Assembly (NCBI GenBank): GCA_024645155.1 | Contig: JAHEGF010000086.1 | Coordinates: 1-12,565, forward strand | Origin: Phyllobacteriaceae bacterium | GTDB lineage: Bacteria; Pseudomonadota; Alphaproteobacteria; Rhizobiales; Rhizobiaceae | Reading direction: 5' to 3' | Length of the DNA: 12,565 bases | Shown here: positions 5,772 to 12,565 of the stretch, in pieces | Layout: every line of letters starts with the position of its first letter | How positions within the stretch are numbered: position 1 is the stretch's first letter | Notes under the pieces: model-generated | What the model was told of the DNA's origin: nothing | Database searches by the model: none | The model's input: the letters and a program-made list of their open reading frames with translations, nothing else | Program-made: the position numbers and the translations under genes

Positions 5772-7574
5772 ATGTTTATTCGCCTTGTTGCCGCCAGCCT
5801 CCTTTGCGCCGCCGCGTTGCCGCCACTTGGCGCGGCCGCGGAACCGAGCCATGCGATTGCCATGCATGGAGAACCGGCATTACCGGCTGGCTACGAGCAT
5901 TTTCCCTATGTCAATCCGGACGCACCAAAAGGTGGCCGCGTCACCTACGCGGTTGAAGGCACATTCAATTCCATCAACCCGTTTATCGTTCAGGGCGATG
6001 CATCACGCGGGCTGTTTGAGCAGACCTTTGGCTACAATGTGTTCGAAAGCCTGCTGGCCCGTTCACGCGATGAGGCGTTCACACTTTATCCATTGATCGC
6101 CAAATCCATCGAGATCGACGAGGAACGCACGTTTATCGAGTTTACGCTCGACGAAAATGCGCGATTTTCCGATGGCGAACCAATCACGCCGCGAGATGTG
6201 GTATTTTCGATGGAGCTGTTGAAAGAAAAAGCCCGCCCACTCTACCAACGGTGGATAAAACTTGCAGAACGTATTGAAATTTTAGGTGATAATCGCGTTC
6301 GCTTTCTTCTGTCCCCGGAAGCAGACCGTGAAACGCCTCTATTGCTCGGCCTGCTACCGATCCTGCCAGAACACGCCACCGACATGGACACTTTCGACAA
6401 GTCGACACTGAAACCGATGATTGCCTCCGGTCCGTATGTATTTGACGAAATCCGGCCCGGAGAACTGGTAACACTGAAGCGCAATCCCGATTACTGGGCC
6501 AAGGACCATCCCTCAAAGCGCGGATTCGACAATTATGATGAGATCCGCATTTCCTACTACCGGGATGCCAACACCATGTTTGAAGCCTTCAAGAAAGGCC
6601 TTGTCGATATTTTTGTCGAGGGCGATCCGGGACGCTGGGCAAGCGGCTATGATTTCCCGGCGGCAACTTCAGGAAAGATCGAGAAAGATTCGTTTTTGAG
6701 TGGCCTGCCTTCCGGCATGTACGGTTTTGTATTCAACACCCGGCGTGACAAGTTCAAAAACCGGGACGTCCGCGCAGCATTTGCCCAGACGTTCGATTTC
6801 GAATGGGCAAACAGGAACCTGTTTCACAGTGCCTACAAGCGGACAAAAAGCTACTTCGACGGTTCGGTATTGTCATCTTCGGGCAATCCGGCCAGCGATC
6901 TGGAACGCGAATTGCTCGGTCCGATCGCGGAAAAATTGGATCCGGAGATACTCGCCGGCACATGGGCACCGGCGCCTTCCGATGGTAGCGGGCGCGACCG
7001 GAAATTTTTACGCACGAGTTTCGACATGCTGCGCGAAGCCGGATATTCGGTGAAAAACGGCAAAATGACCGGCCCCGACGGCACTCCGCTATCGATCGAA
7101 ATCTTGCTCAACGCCTCTTCCGGTGAGCAACTGGCAATGGCGTGGCAGCGCACACTTGAAAAGATCGGTATCGAGGTGACGCTACGGCCTGTCGACAGTG
7201 CACAATACCAGCAACGGCTGCAGACCTACGATTATGATGTCATGCTGCAATTCTATTTTTCCTCGCTGTCGCCGGGTGCCGAACAAATCGGGCGATGGGG
7301 AACGGCGTCGCGCGATGCGGAAGGCACCTATAATTTTGCCGGTGTTGCGGACCCCGACGTTGACGCAGCGATCAGCAACCTTCAGAAAGTGCGCACCCAC
7401 GACGAGTTCATTGCCGCCGTGCGCGCCTATGATCGCGTACTTTTGAATGGCGCCTATATCGTTCCGCTCTATTATCGAAACGAACAATGGGTCGCGCACT
7501 GGAAACGCCTTGGCCATTTGCCGGATGTTCCGGTTTACGGCTATCAACTGCAAACATGGTGGGCGGCCGAGTAA
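5772..7574 (+). CDS. YejA-like periplasmic solute-binding protein (family 5)
   Basis: 600-residue ABC-transporter binding protein of the peptide/nickel family (SBP_bac_5), closest by eye to E. coli YejA, the binding subunit of a microcin C and oligopeptide importer. A signal peptide occupies residues 1-22 (basic start, LVAASLLCAAALPPL core, GAAA cleavage region). YejA-like segments follow: YVNPDAPKGG (47-56), ASGPY near 218, KRNPDYWAKD, AFKKGLVDIF, AFAQTFDFEWANRNLF, and a C-terminal end in YQLQTWW. Length matches the family. The start is chosen from the GGAG six bases upstream and the signal peptide. No permease or ATPase gene lies in the window: the next gene is an oxidoreductase 25 bases downstream, then opposing mfd. 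It is therefore an orphan binding protein here and would need membrane subunits encoded elsewhere. Ligand unknown; oligopeptide is likely. Confidence 0.88.
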   Translation: MFIRLVAASLLCAAALPPLGAAAEPSHAIAMHGEPALPAGYEHFPYVNPDAPKGGRVTYAVEGTFNSINPFIVQGDASRGLFEQTFGYNVFESLLARSRDEAFTLYPLIAKSIEIDEERTFIEFTLDENARFSDGEPITPRDVVFSMELLKEKARPLYQRWIKLAERIEILGDNRVRFLLSPEADRETPLLLGLLPILPEHATDMDTFDKSTLKPMIASGPYVFDEIRPGELVTLKRNPDYWAKDHPSKRGFDNYDEIRISYYRDANTMFEAFKKGLVDIFVEGDPGRWASGYDFPAATSGKIEKDSFLSGLPSGMYGFVFNTRRDKFKNRDVRAAFAQTFDFEWANRNLFHSAYKRTKSYFDGSVLSSSGNPASDLERELLGPIAEKLDPEILAGTWAPAPSDGSGRDRKFLRTSFDMLREAGYSVKNGKMTGPDGTPLSIEILLNASSGEQLAMAWQRTLEKIGIEVTLRPVDSAQYQQRLQTYDYDVMLQFYFSSLSPGAEQIGRWGTASRDAEGTYNFAGVADPDVDAAISNLQKVRTHDEFIAAVRAYDRVLLNGAYIVPLYYRNEQWVAHWKRLGHLPDVPVYGYQLQTWWAAE

Positions 7575-7586
7575 GCGGTCGTTACC

Positions 7587-7592
7587 GGGGAG
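7587..7592 (+). promoter_or_regulatory. Ribosome binding site fixing the GTG start of the FrnE-like gene
   Basis: GGGGAG seven bases before GTG at 7600, in the 25-base gap after the yejA-like stop. It rules out the much longer reading from 7447, which would overlap the yejA-like gene. Confidence 0.75.
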
Positions 7593-7599
7593 AGAAACA

Positions 7600-8289
7600 G
7601 TGAGCGCACGCACGCCAATACATATCGATATCGTATCCGACGTCATGTGCCCGTGGTGTTACATCGGGCAAAAACGGCTGGAAAAAGCGGTATCGGACGT
7701 TGATGATGCGATAGACGTTGATGTCAGTTGGCGGCCTTTCCAGCTCGATCCGACGCTGCCTCCTGAAGGCAAGGACCGTAAAACCTATCTGGCGGAGAAA
7801 TTCGGCAGTAGCGAACGTGCGCGCGAATTGTATACGCAGGTCCGGCAGGCCGGAGATGCGGAGGGCATTCCGTTTGATTTTGACGCTATCGCCGTGTCGC
7901 CGAACACGCTTGATGCGCATCGCCTGCTGCGCTGGGCGGGGTCGGCAGGCGACGGCAAGCAGGACAAGCTGGCGCACCGGTTGTTTGAACTGTATTTCGA
8001 GGAGGGTGCAAATATCGGCGATCATGAAGTCCTGCTTGGCGCGGCTGCCGATTGCGGCATGGATACGGCGATCGTCGAGGGATTGCTGAAAAGCGACGCC
8101 GATCGCGATGCGGTACGCGACGAGGTGGAAATCGCCGGCAAGATGGGCGTTACCGGGGTTCCCTGCTTCATAGTTGAAAACCGCTACGCGATCATCGGCG
8201 CGCAGGATTCGGCAACGCTTGCCAACGCGCTGCGCCAGATTGCGGCAGCCAAGGAAAAAGGCGAACTGGACAACCCCGCTTCCGGCTAG
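7600..8289 (+). CDS. DsbA-family (FrnE-like) oxidoreductase
   Basis: 229-residue thioredoxin-fold protein of the DsbA-like FrnE/2-hydroxychromene-2-carboxylate isomerase superfamily. Members of the FrnE branch are cytoplasmic thiol oxidoreductases or disulfide isomerases. The first strand leads into a CPWC active site (C17, P18, W19, C20). The usual helical insertion follows, and the cis-proline loop TGVPCFIV has P188 with C189 beside it, then YAIIGAQ. CPWC together with the VP loop supports real thiol chemistry, unlike glutathione-dependent isomerases that lack the second cysteine. There is no signal peptide, so it is probably cytoplasmic. The GTG start has an excellent GGGGAG upstream. It probably shares an mRNA with the yejA-like gene. 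Its stop codon shares a CTAG with the mfd stop on the other strand. Substrate unknown. Confidence 0.88.
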   Translation: MSARTPIHIDIVSDVMCPWCYIGQKRLEKAVSDVDDAIDVDVSWRPFQLDPTLPPEGKDRKTYLAEKFGSSERARELYTQVRQAGDAEGIPFDFDAIAVSPNTLDAHRLLRWAGSAGDGKQDKLAHRLFELYFEEGANIGDHEVLLGAAADCGMDTAIVEGLLKSDADRDAVRDEVEIAGKMGVTGVPCFIVENRYAIIGAQDSATLANALRQIAAAKEKGELDNPASG

Positions 8290-11200
8290 GCGGCTTCGTC
8301 AGCCTTTTTTTCTGCCAGCCGAGCCAGTTGGGTGGCAACCACGGCGGCGCCTGAAAGCCGCTTTTCGGGGTCTGGCCAATCGCGCGCAAATACAACGCTG
8401 TGATCGGGCCTGATTTTCGCCAGGCTTCCCTGATCGGCAATCATGGCCACCAGCCCGGCAGGGTCGGCAAATGTGGCGTTGCGGAACTGGATAACAATGC
8501 CCTTCGGACCGGCATCGAGTTTTTCTACATTGGCCTGCCGGCACAGCGTCTTGATGAACATCACCTTCAACAGGTGTTTAACCTCTTCGGGCAGCGGTCC
8601 AAAACGGTCGATCATCTCGGCTCCAAAACCGTCTATTTCACCGATCGAATGCAGGTCACCCAAACGGCGATAGAGGGAAAGACGAACCTGGAGATCGCCA
8701 ACATAGCTTTCGGGAATCATGACCGATGTGCCAATGGATATCTGCGGCGACCATCCCCCATCGGCTGCCGCGGTTTCGCCGCGTATTTCGGCAACGGCTT
8801 CTTCGAGCATCTGCTGGTAAAGCTCGTAACCGACCTCGCGAATGTGGCCTGACTGTTCCTCGCCTAGCAGGTTGCCGGCCCCACGAATGTCGAGATCATG
8901 ACTGGCAAGCTGGAAGCCTGCGCCCAACGTATCAAGTGATTGAAGGACCTTGAGGCGCCGGTCGGCCGATGCAGTCAGTGCCTTTTTGGCCGGCAATGTA
9001 AACAATGCATAGGCGCGAAGCTTGGACCGCCCTACCCGGCCGCGCAACTGGTAAAGCTGGGCAAGACCAAACATGTCAGCTCGATGGACGATGAGCGTGT
9101 TGGCGGTCGGAATATCCAGCCCGGACTCGACAATTGTCGTAGACAGCAGCACGTCGTATTTACCGTCATAAAATGCGTTCATCACATCATCGAGTTCACC
9201 TGGCGGCATCTGCCCGTGGGCCGTTGCGACCTTTACCTCCGGCACAGTTTCCTTGATGAAGGCTGAAACGAAATCCAGATCTGCAATCCGCGGCACCACG
9301 TAGAAACTCTGGCCGCCGCGATAGCGTTCACGTAACAGCGTTTGCCGGATAACCATTGTATCAAAGGGGGAAATGAAGGTTCGCACCGCCAACCGGTCAA
9401 CCGGGGGTGTCGTAATCAGCGACAGTTCGCGTACGCCAGCCAGCGCGAGCTGTAATGTACGGGGTATAGGTGTGGCACTCAGCGTCAAAACATGCACATC
9501 GCTTTTCAGTTCCTTCAGGCGCTCCTTGTGCTTGACGCCGAAGTGCTGTTCCTCGTCGATGACCAACAGACCCAGATTTCGAAACGCGATCGATTTGCCG
9601 AGCAGCGCGTGGGTCCCGATGACGATATCGACCTGGCCGTCGGCAATGCCGGCCTTGGTTTCCGCAAGAGCTTTCGCGCCCACAAGGCGTGAAGCCTGGC
9701 GAATTTTGACCGGCAATCCGGAAAACCGTTGCGCGAAAGTCTTGAAATGCTGGCGTGCAAGCAATGTTGTCGGCACCACTACAGCGACCTGCAGGCCCTC
9801 CATTACCGCAACAAAGGCTGCTCTGAGCGCAATTTCGGTTTTTCCAAACCCGACATCGCCGCAAATCAGCCGGTCCATGGGTCGCCCTGAGGCAAGGTCG
9901 TCGAAAACGGCATCGATGGCAGTCAGTTGGTCATCGGTTTCGTCATAGGGAAAGCGGGCCGCAAACTCACTCATCACACCATCGGGAGGCAGCAATCGCG
10001 GCGCAGACTTCATTGCGCGCTCTGCTGCGGTGCGGATCAATGCGCCGGCAATATCGAGCAGACGCTTTTTGAGTTTTGCCTTGCGGGCTTGCCATGCAAT
10101 TCCGCCCAGCTTGTCGAGAACGGCAGTACCCGCCTCGGAACCGTAGCGCGACAACAGCTCGATATTCTCGACCGGAAGGAACAGCCGGTCGTCGCCGGAG
10201 TAATGCAGTTCGACACAATCATGCGGGGCACCGGCTGCGGTGATCGTCTTCAATCCTGCGAAGCGTCCGATACCGTGTTCGGTGTGAACGACAATGTCTC
10301 CGGGAGCCAATGCCGAGGCTTCGCTGATAAAATCGGCCGCCCGCCTGCGCCTGGCGGATTGGCGGACCAGACGGTCCCCCAAAATATCCTGCTCGCCGAT
10401 GACACACAGCTTCGCGGTTTCAAAGCCGGTTTCCAGCTGCAGCACTGCAAGCGCGGTTACGGCACGGTCCAGGTTGTTCACGTCTGTGGTCGAGCGAACC
10501 TGTTCGGTCTTTCCGACATCATGCTCTTCGAGAATGTGCGAGAGGCGGTCCAGGGACCCGGCGCTCCAGCCGGTGACAATCACCTGCTTTCCGGCAGCTT
10601 TCCGGGCGGAAATGTGGCTGACAACACTTTCGAAAACATTTGTGTTCTGGTCAGCGCGTTCGGCGGCAAAGGAGCGTATCTGCATCGCACCCGCGGACAC
10701 AACCGGGCGGTCACGGGTGTCGATCGTGTCAAACGGCGTCAGATCAAAGCGATCACGGCCGCTGGCCAGCGACCGGACCTCCTCCAGCGGCAGGTACATG
10801 CGCTCGGGCGCAAGCGGGTGGTATGGTGTAGTCTCGCCGAACTCCCTGCCCTGCCCCTGAATGATACGCGCTTCGTAGTGCTCGCAAACCTGGCTGTAGC
10901 GTTCCTCCAGTGCCTCTTCGCCACGATGATCAACGACGATTGCGGCATCGGGCACATAATCGAACACGGTATCCAGCTTTTCGTAAAACAGCGCTAGCCA
11001 ATGCTCCATTCCGGCAAAGCGCCGACCTTCACTGACCGACTGATAAAGCGTGTCCTGTGGAGATGGAGCTCCGAATTCTCCGATGTAGTTGCGGCGAAAC
11101 CGGGCAATCGTCTCATCATTGAGAACCACTTCGCTCATCATTTCGAGCGCAATGTCCTTGCATTGGCCCGTGGTTCGTTGAGTTGCCGGATCGAAAGTGC

Positions 11201-11801
11201 GGATCGATTCGAGGATATCACCGAAAAAGTCGAGCCGCAGCGGTTCATCCAGACCGGGTGGAAACAGATCCATAATACCACCGCGCACCGCATATTCCCC
11301 GACGTCCCGGACGGTTGGCGTCCGCTCGTAGCCGCGATTTTCAAGATGCCTAGCGAGCACATCCATGGCGACCTGATTGCCCGGCTTTGCGAAAAATCCA
11401 TTGGTGCGAATGACATCACCGGGCGGAACGCGCTGCAGTAGCGCGTTGGCGCTGACCAGCAGGATTGCGGGATGCGGGTTGTCCCTGAGCGCCAGCAGTT
11501 TCGACAGCACCGACAGGCGGCGCGCTGCCGCATCCAGTCCTGGAGATACCCTGTCGTAGGGAAGGCAATCCCAGGCCGGCAACTCCAGTACCGGCAATTC
11601 AGGAGCAGCGAAGTGCAGTCCTGCAGCGATTGCGGCCAGCCGCTGACCGTCACGTGCAACAAACATCAAAGGCCTGGCTGAACCAACCTGGCGTGCCAAA
11701 TCGGCAAGCACAAATGCCTCATAGCCGTCGGCAACACCGGATATTGTTACAGGTCCGCGCCGGTCGGCGGGGAGCTTGAGGTCGCTTTCTGCTACCGGCA
11801 T
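8286..11801 (-). CDS. mfd: Transcription-repair coupling factor Mfd
   Basis: 1171-residue DNA translocase, close to the 1148 of E. coli Mfd. It frees RNA polymerase stalled at lesions and recruits UvrA. Regions in order: UvrB-like N-terminal module (about 20-330, with LPAWDCLPYDRVSP at 74-87 and RGGIMDLF at 173-180); RNA-polymerase interaction domain of CarD type (about 498-555, GDIVVHTEHGIGRF); superfamily 2 translocase with Walker A GDVGFGKT (648-655), Walker B DEEQHFG (749-755), SATPIPRT (775-782), VESGLDIP (891-898) and QLRGRVGR (918-925); the TRG region GAGNLLGEEQSG (974-985); and a C-terminal regulatory domain. All catalytic motifs are intact. The ATG at 11801 overlaps the sdhE stop as TGATG, with only a weak Shine-Dalgarno, so it probably depends on translation of sdhE. 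No terminator follows; it ends against the FrnE-like gene. Confidence 0.97.
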   Translation of the reverse strand: MPVAESDLKLPADRRGPVTISGVADGYEAFVLADLARQVGSARPLMFVARDGQRLAAIAAGLHFAAPELPVLELPAWDCLPYDRVSPGLDAAARRLSVLSKLLALRDNPHPAILLVSANALLQRVPPGDVIRTNGFFAKPGNQVAMDVLARHLENRGYERTPTVRDVGEYAVRGGIMDLFPPGLDEPLRLDFFGDILESIRTFDPATQRTTGQCKDIALEMMSEVVLNDETIARFRRNYIGEFGAPSPQDTLYQSVSEGRRFAGMEHWLALFYEKLDTVFDYVPDAAIVVDHRGEEALEERYSQVCEHYEARIIQGQGREFGETTPYHPLAPERMYLPLEEVRSLASGRDRFDLTPFDTIDTRDRPVVSAGAMQIRSFAAERADQNTNVFESVVSHISARKAAGKQVIVTGWSAGSLDRLSHILEEHDVGKTEQVRSTTDVNNLDRAVTALAVLQLETGFETAKLCVIGEQDILGDRLVRQSARRRRAADFISEASALAPGDIVVHTEHGIGRFAGLKTITAAGAPHDCVELHYSGDDRLFLPVENIELLSRYGSEAGTAVLDKLGGIAWQARKAKLKKRLLDIAGALIRTAAERAMKSAPRLLPPDGVMSEFAARFPYDETDDQLTAIDAVFDDLASGRPMDRLICGDVGFGKTEIALRAAFVAVMEGLQVAVVVPTTLLARQHFKTFAQRFSGLPVKIRQASRLVGAKALAETKAGIADGQVDIVIGTHALLGKSIAFRNLGLLVIDEEQHFGVKHKERLKELKSDVHVLTLSATPIPRTLQLALAGVRELSLITTPPVDRLAVRTFISPFDTMVIRQTLLRERYRGGQSFYVVPRIADLDFVSAFIKETVPEVKVATAHGQMPPGELDDVMNAFYDGKYDVLLSTTIVESGLDIPTANTLIVHRADMFGLAQLYQLRGRVGRSKLRAYALFTLPAKKALTASADRRLKVLQSLDTLGAGFQLASHDLDIRGAGNLLGEEQSGHIREVGYELYQQMLEEAVAEIRGETAAADGGWSPQISIGTSVMIPESYVGDLQVRLSLYRRLGDLHSIGEIDGFGAEMIDRFGPLPEEVKHLLKVMFIKTLCRQANVEKLDAGPKGIVIQFRNATFADPAGLVAMIADQGSLAKIRPDHSVVFARDWPDPEKRLSGAAVVATQLARLAEKKADEAA

Positions 11802-12088
11802 CAGCTGCGCATCGTTTCGCGGAACCGGCTAATGCGTAAAAACAATGGTGTGTCGCACGTGTCGGGAACCGGAGTGGCGCCGGTGAACCATTTCAGCATT
11901 TCCGTATCCGGCATCTCGAGAAGTCTTTCAAATGCGTCGAGGTCGTCATTGGTCATTGTGGACAGGGCATTGTCGGCAAACGGCCCGAGTATCAGGTCCA
12001 TCTCGCGGGTGCCGCGATGCCAAGCGCGAAACCGTGCCCGCTTGCGCCTTGGATCCATTTTCTCGTCAGCTTGCCGGGAACCTGTCAT
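11801..12088 (-). CDS. sdhE: Succinate dehydrogenase assembly factor SdhE
   Basis: 95-residue cytoplasmic protein of the SdhE/Sdh5 (formerly DUF339/YgfY) family, which promotes covalent FAD attachment to the SdhA subunit of succinate dehydrogenase. The family hallmark RGxxE is present as RGTRE (25-29) in a basic helix, followed by MDLILGPFAD and the acidic helix LDAFERLLEMPDTEMLKWF. The tail LFLRISRFRE is also usual. The ATG at 12088 has AGGA five bases and GGAG ten bases upstream and gives the normal family length; longer readings from 12166 add residues not seen in the family. It is first in a two-gene unit with mfd, overlapping it by one base. It diverges from recG across a 90-base gap. 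Confidence 0.93.
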   Translation of the reverse strand: MTGSRQADEKMDPRRKRARFRAWHRGTREMDLILGPFADNALSTMTNDDLDAFERLLEMPDTEMLKWFTGATPVPDTCDTPLFLRISRFRETMRS

Positions 12089-12093
12089 GGCAT

Positions 12094-12102
12094 TCCTACT
12101 CC
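12094..12102 (-). promoter_or_regulatory. Ribosome binding site fixing the sdhE start
   Basis: Minus-strand GGAGTAGGA, whose two purine blocks end ten and five bases before the ATG at 12088. It supports the 95-residue form of SdhE over longer readings. Confidence 0.65.
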
Positions 12103-12178
12103 GCTGCTGGCGCATATAAACCGGCAAGGACGCCATGTCAGCCTTGCACATGAAAATACGTTGCATAAAGTCGCCAAT

Positions 12179-12565
12179 ATGCGCCCCTCACAGCTCGATC
12201 CGTTGTTTGCACCAGTATCGGCCCTGCCAGGTGTCGGACCGCGCGTGTCGAAACTTATTGAAAAGCTCTTTTCGGCAGACAGCCCTGACGATGAGCCACG
12301 TGTCGTCGATCTGCTGTTTGTTGCACCGCATTCCATCATCGACCGCCGTTTCAGACCCGGCATTGCCAATGCGCCGGAAGGATCCATTGTAACGCTGGAT
12401 CTTCGCGTTGACCGGCATGTCGCAGCGCCGCGCGGCCGGGCAAACGTACCGCACCGCGTTTTTTGTTTTGATGAAACCGGCGAGATCGAGCTCGTATTCT
12501 TTCGCGCCAAACCGGTATGGCTGGAAAAGGCACTGCCGGTTGGAGAAGACGTCGTCGTCAGTGGG
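12179..12565 (+). CDS. recG: ATP-dependent DNA helicase RecG, N-terminal part
   Basis: The first 129 codons of RecG, about 700 residues in full, which remodels stalled replication forks and Holliday junctions. Only the N-terminal wedge region is visible: MRPSQLDPLFAPVSALPGVG (1-20) with the helix-hairpin-like LPGVGPR turn, LLFVAPHSIIDRR near 45-57, and the beginning of the OB-fold (IVTLDLRVDRH, then VFCFDETGEIELVFF). The reading frame is open to the window end. The ATG at 12179 fits the conserved rhizobial N-terminus. There is no recognisable Shine-Dalgarno upstream, and an in-frame TTG at 12161 is a weaker alternative. It diverges from sdhE-mfd, an arrangement I recall as common in rhizobia. 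The helicase motifs lie outside the window. Confidence 0.93.
   Translation, partial: MRPSQLDPLFAPVSALPGVGPRVSKLIEKLFSADSPDDEPRVVDLLFVAPHSIIDRRFRPGIANAPEGSIVTLDLRVDRHVAAPRGRANVPHRVFCFDETGEIELVFFRAKPVWLEKALPVGEDVVVSG

Noticed and set aside
7447..7599. Longer reading of the FrnE-like protein overlapping the yejA-like gene
   Set aside because: The added 51 residues are out-of-frame yejA-like coding sequence, and GGGGAG fixes the GTG at 7600.
9927..10997. Long plus-strand open frame (356 codons) inside mfd
   Set aside because: It lies wholly opposite mfd codons with intact Mfd motifs, and its composition is that of an antisense shadow in GC-rich DNA.
12089..12166. Longer N-terminus for SdhE from 12166
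   Set aside because: It would use most of the divergent gap and add 26 residues not typical of the family, while a good ribosome site precedes the ATG at 12088.
12144..12171. Possible promoter for recG (TTGCAC then TAAAGT)
   Set aside because: The -35 box matches only three of six consensus bases and the -10 box four of six; it is not better than chance in this gap.
1..12565. Mobile elements, CRISPR arrays, tRNA or rRNA genes, prophage
   Set aside because: No tandem repeat-spacer pattern, transposase, cloverleaf or rRNA-like segment was seen; the content is ordinary chromosomal genes.

Overview
The window looks like core chromosome from an alphaproteobacterium of the order Hyphomicrobiales (Rhizobiales), probably near the Rhizobiaceae/Phyllobacteriaceae. 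The pointers are a Pcs-type phosphatidylcholine synthase, an sdhE-mfd pair divergent from recG, a rhizobial-type UbiH-like hydroxylase, an IalB-type secreted protein and a YejA-type solute-binding protein, all at fairly uniform, moderately high GC. I see no RNA gene, insertion sequence, prophage, CRISPR array or long repeat. Twelve genes fill nearly all the DNA, and no gene-free stretch exceeds 300 bases.

Layout. Positions 1-2096 hold a leftward run: a DUF2182 membrane protein, a cysteine-rich DUF1326 protein and pcs, which runs off the left edge. The gaps are 17 bases and then a 4-base GTGA overlap, so translation is probably coupled. A UbiH-like flavin hydroxylase (2202-3416) points right from a shared upstream region. 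Its 3' end overlaps by 24 bases that of an AEC-family transporter on the opposite strand (3393-4355). hspQ (4469-4804) diverges from the transporter and converges on an IalB-like secreted protein (4885-5508) at a bidirectional terminator. A yejA-like binding protein (5772-7574) and a FrnE-type thioredoxin-fold oxidoreductase (7600-8289) probably form a rightward operon. It ends tail-to-tail with mfd, and the two stop codons share a CTAG palindrome. mfd (8286-11801) is translated after sdhE (11801-12088) with a one-base stop/start overlap. recG starts at 12179 on the other strand and leaves the window at the right edge.

Functions. Most genes are housekeeping or envelope genes: membrane lipid (pcs), ubiquinone synthesis (ubiH-like), succinate dehydrogenase maturation (sdhE), transcription-coupled repair and replication-fork rescue (mfd, recG), protein quality control (hspQ) and peptide uptake (yejA-like). 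Genes for phosphatidylcholine, IalB and YejA are common in host-associated rhizobia and brucellae, but host association is an inference here. The least understood part is the DUF2182-DUF1326 pair. Both proteins carry clustered cysteines suited to binding a metal or doing thiol chemistry, and both lie in one transcription unit with the phosphatidylcholine synthase. I see no obviously new mobile or defence system; this pair is the best candidate for undescribed biology.
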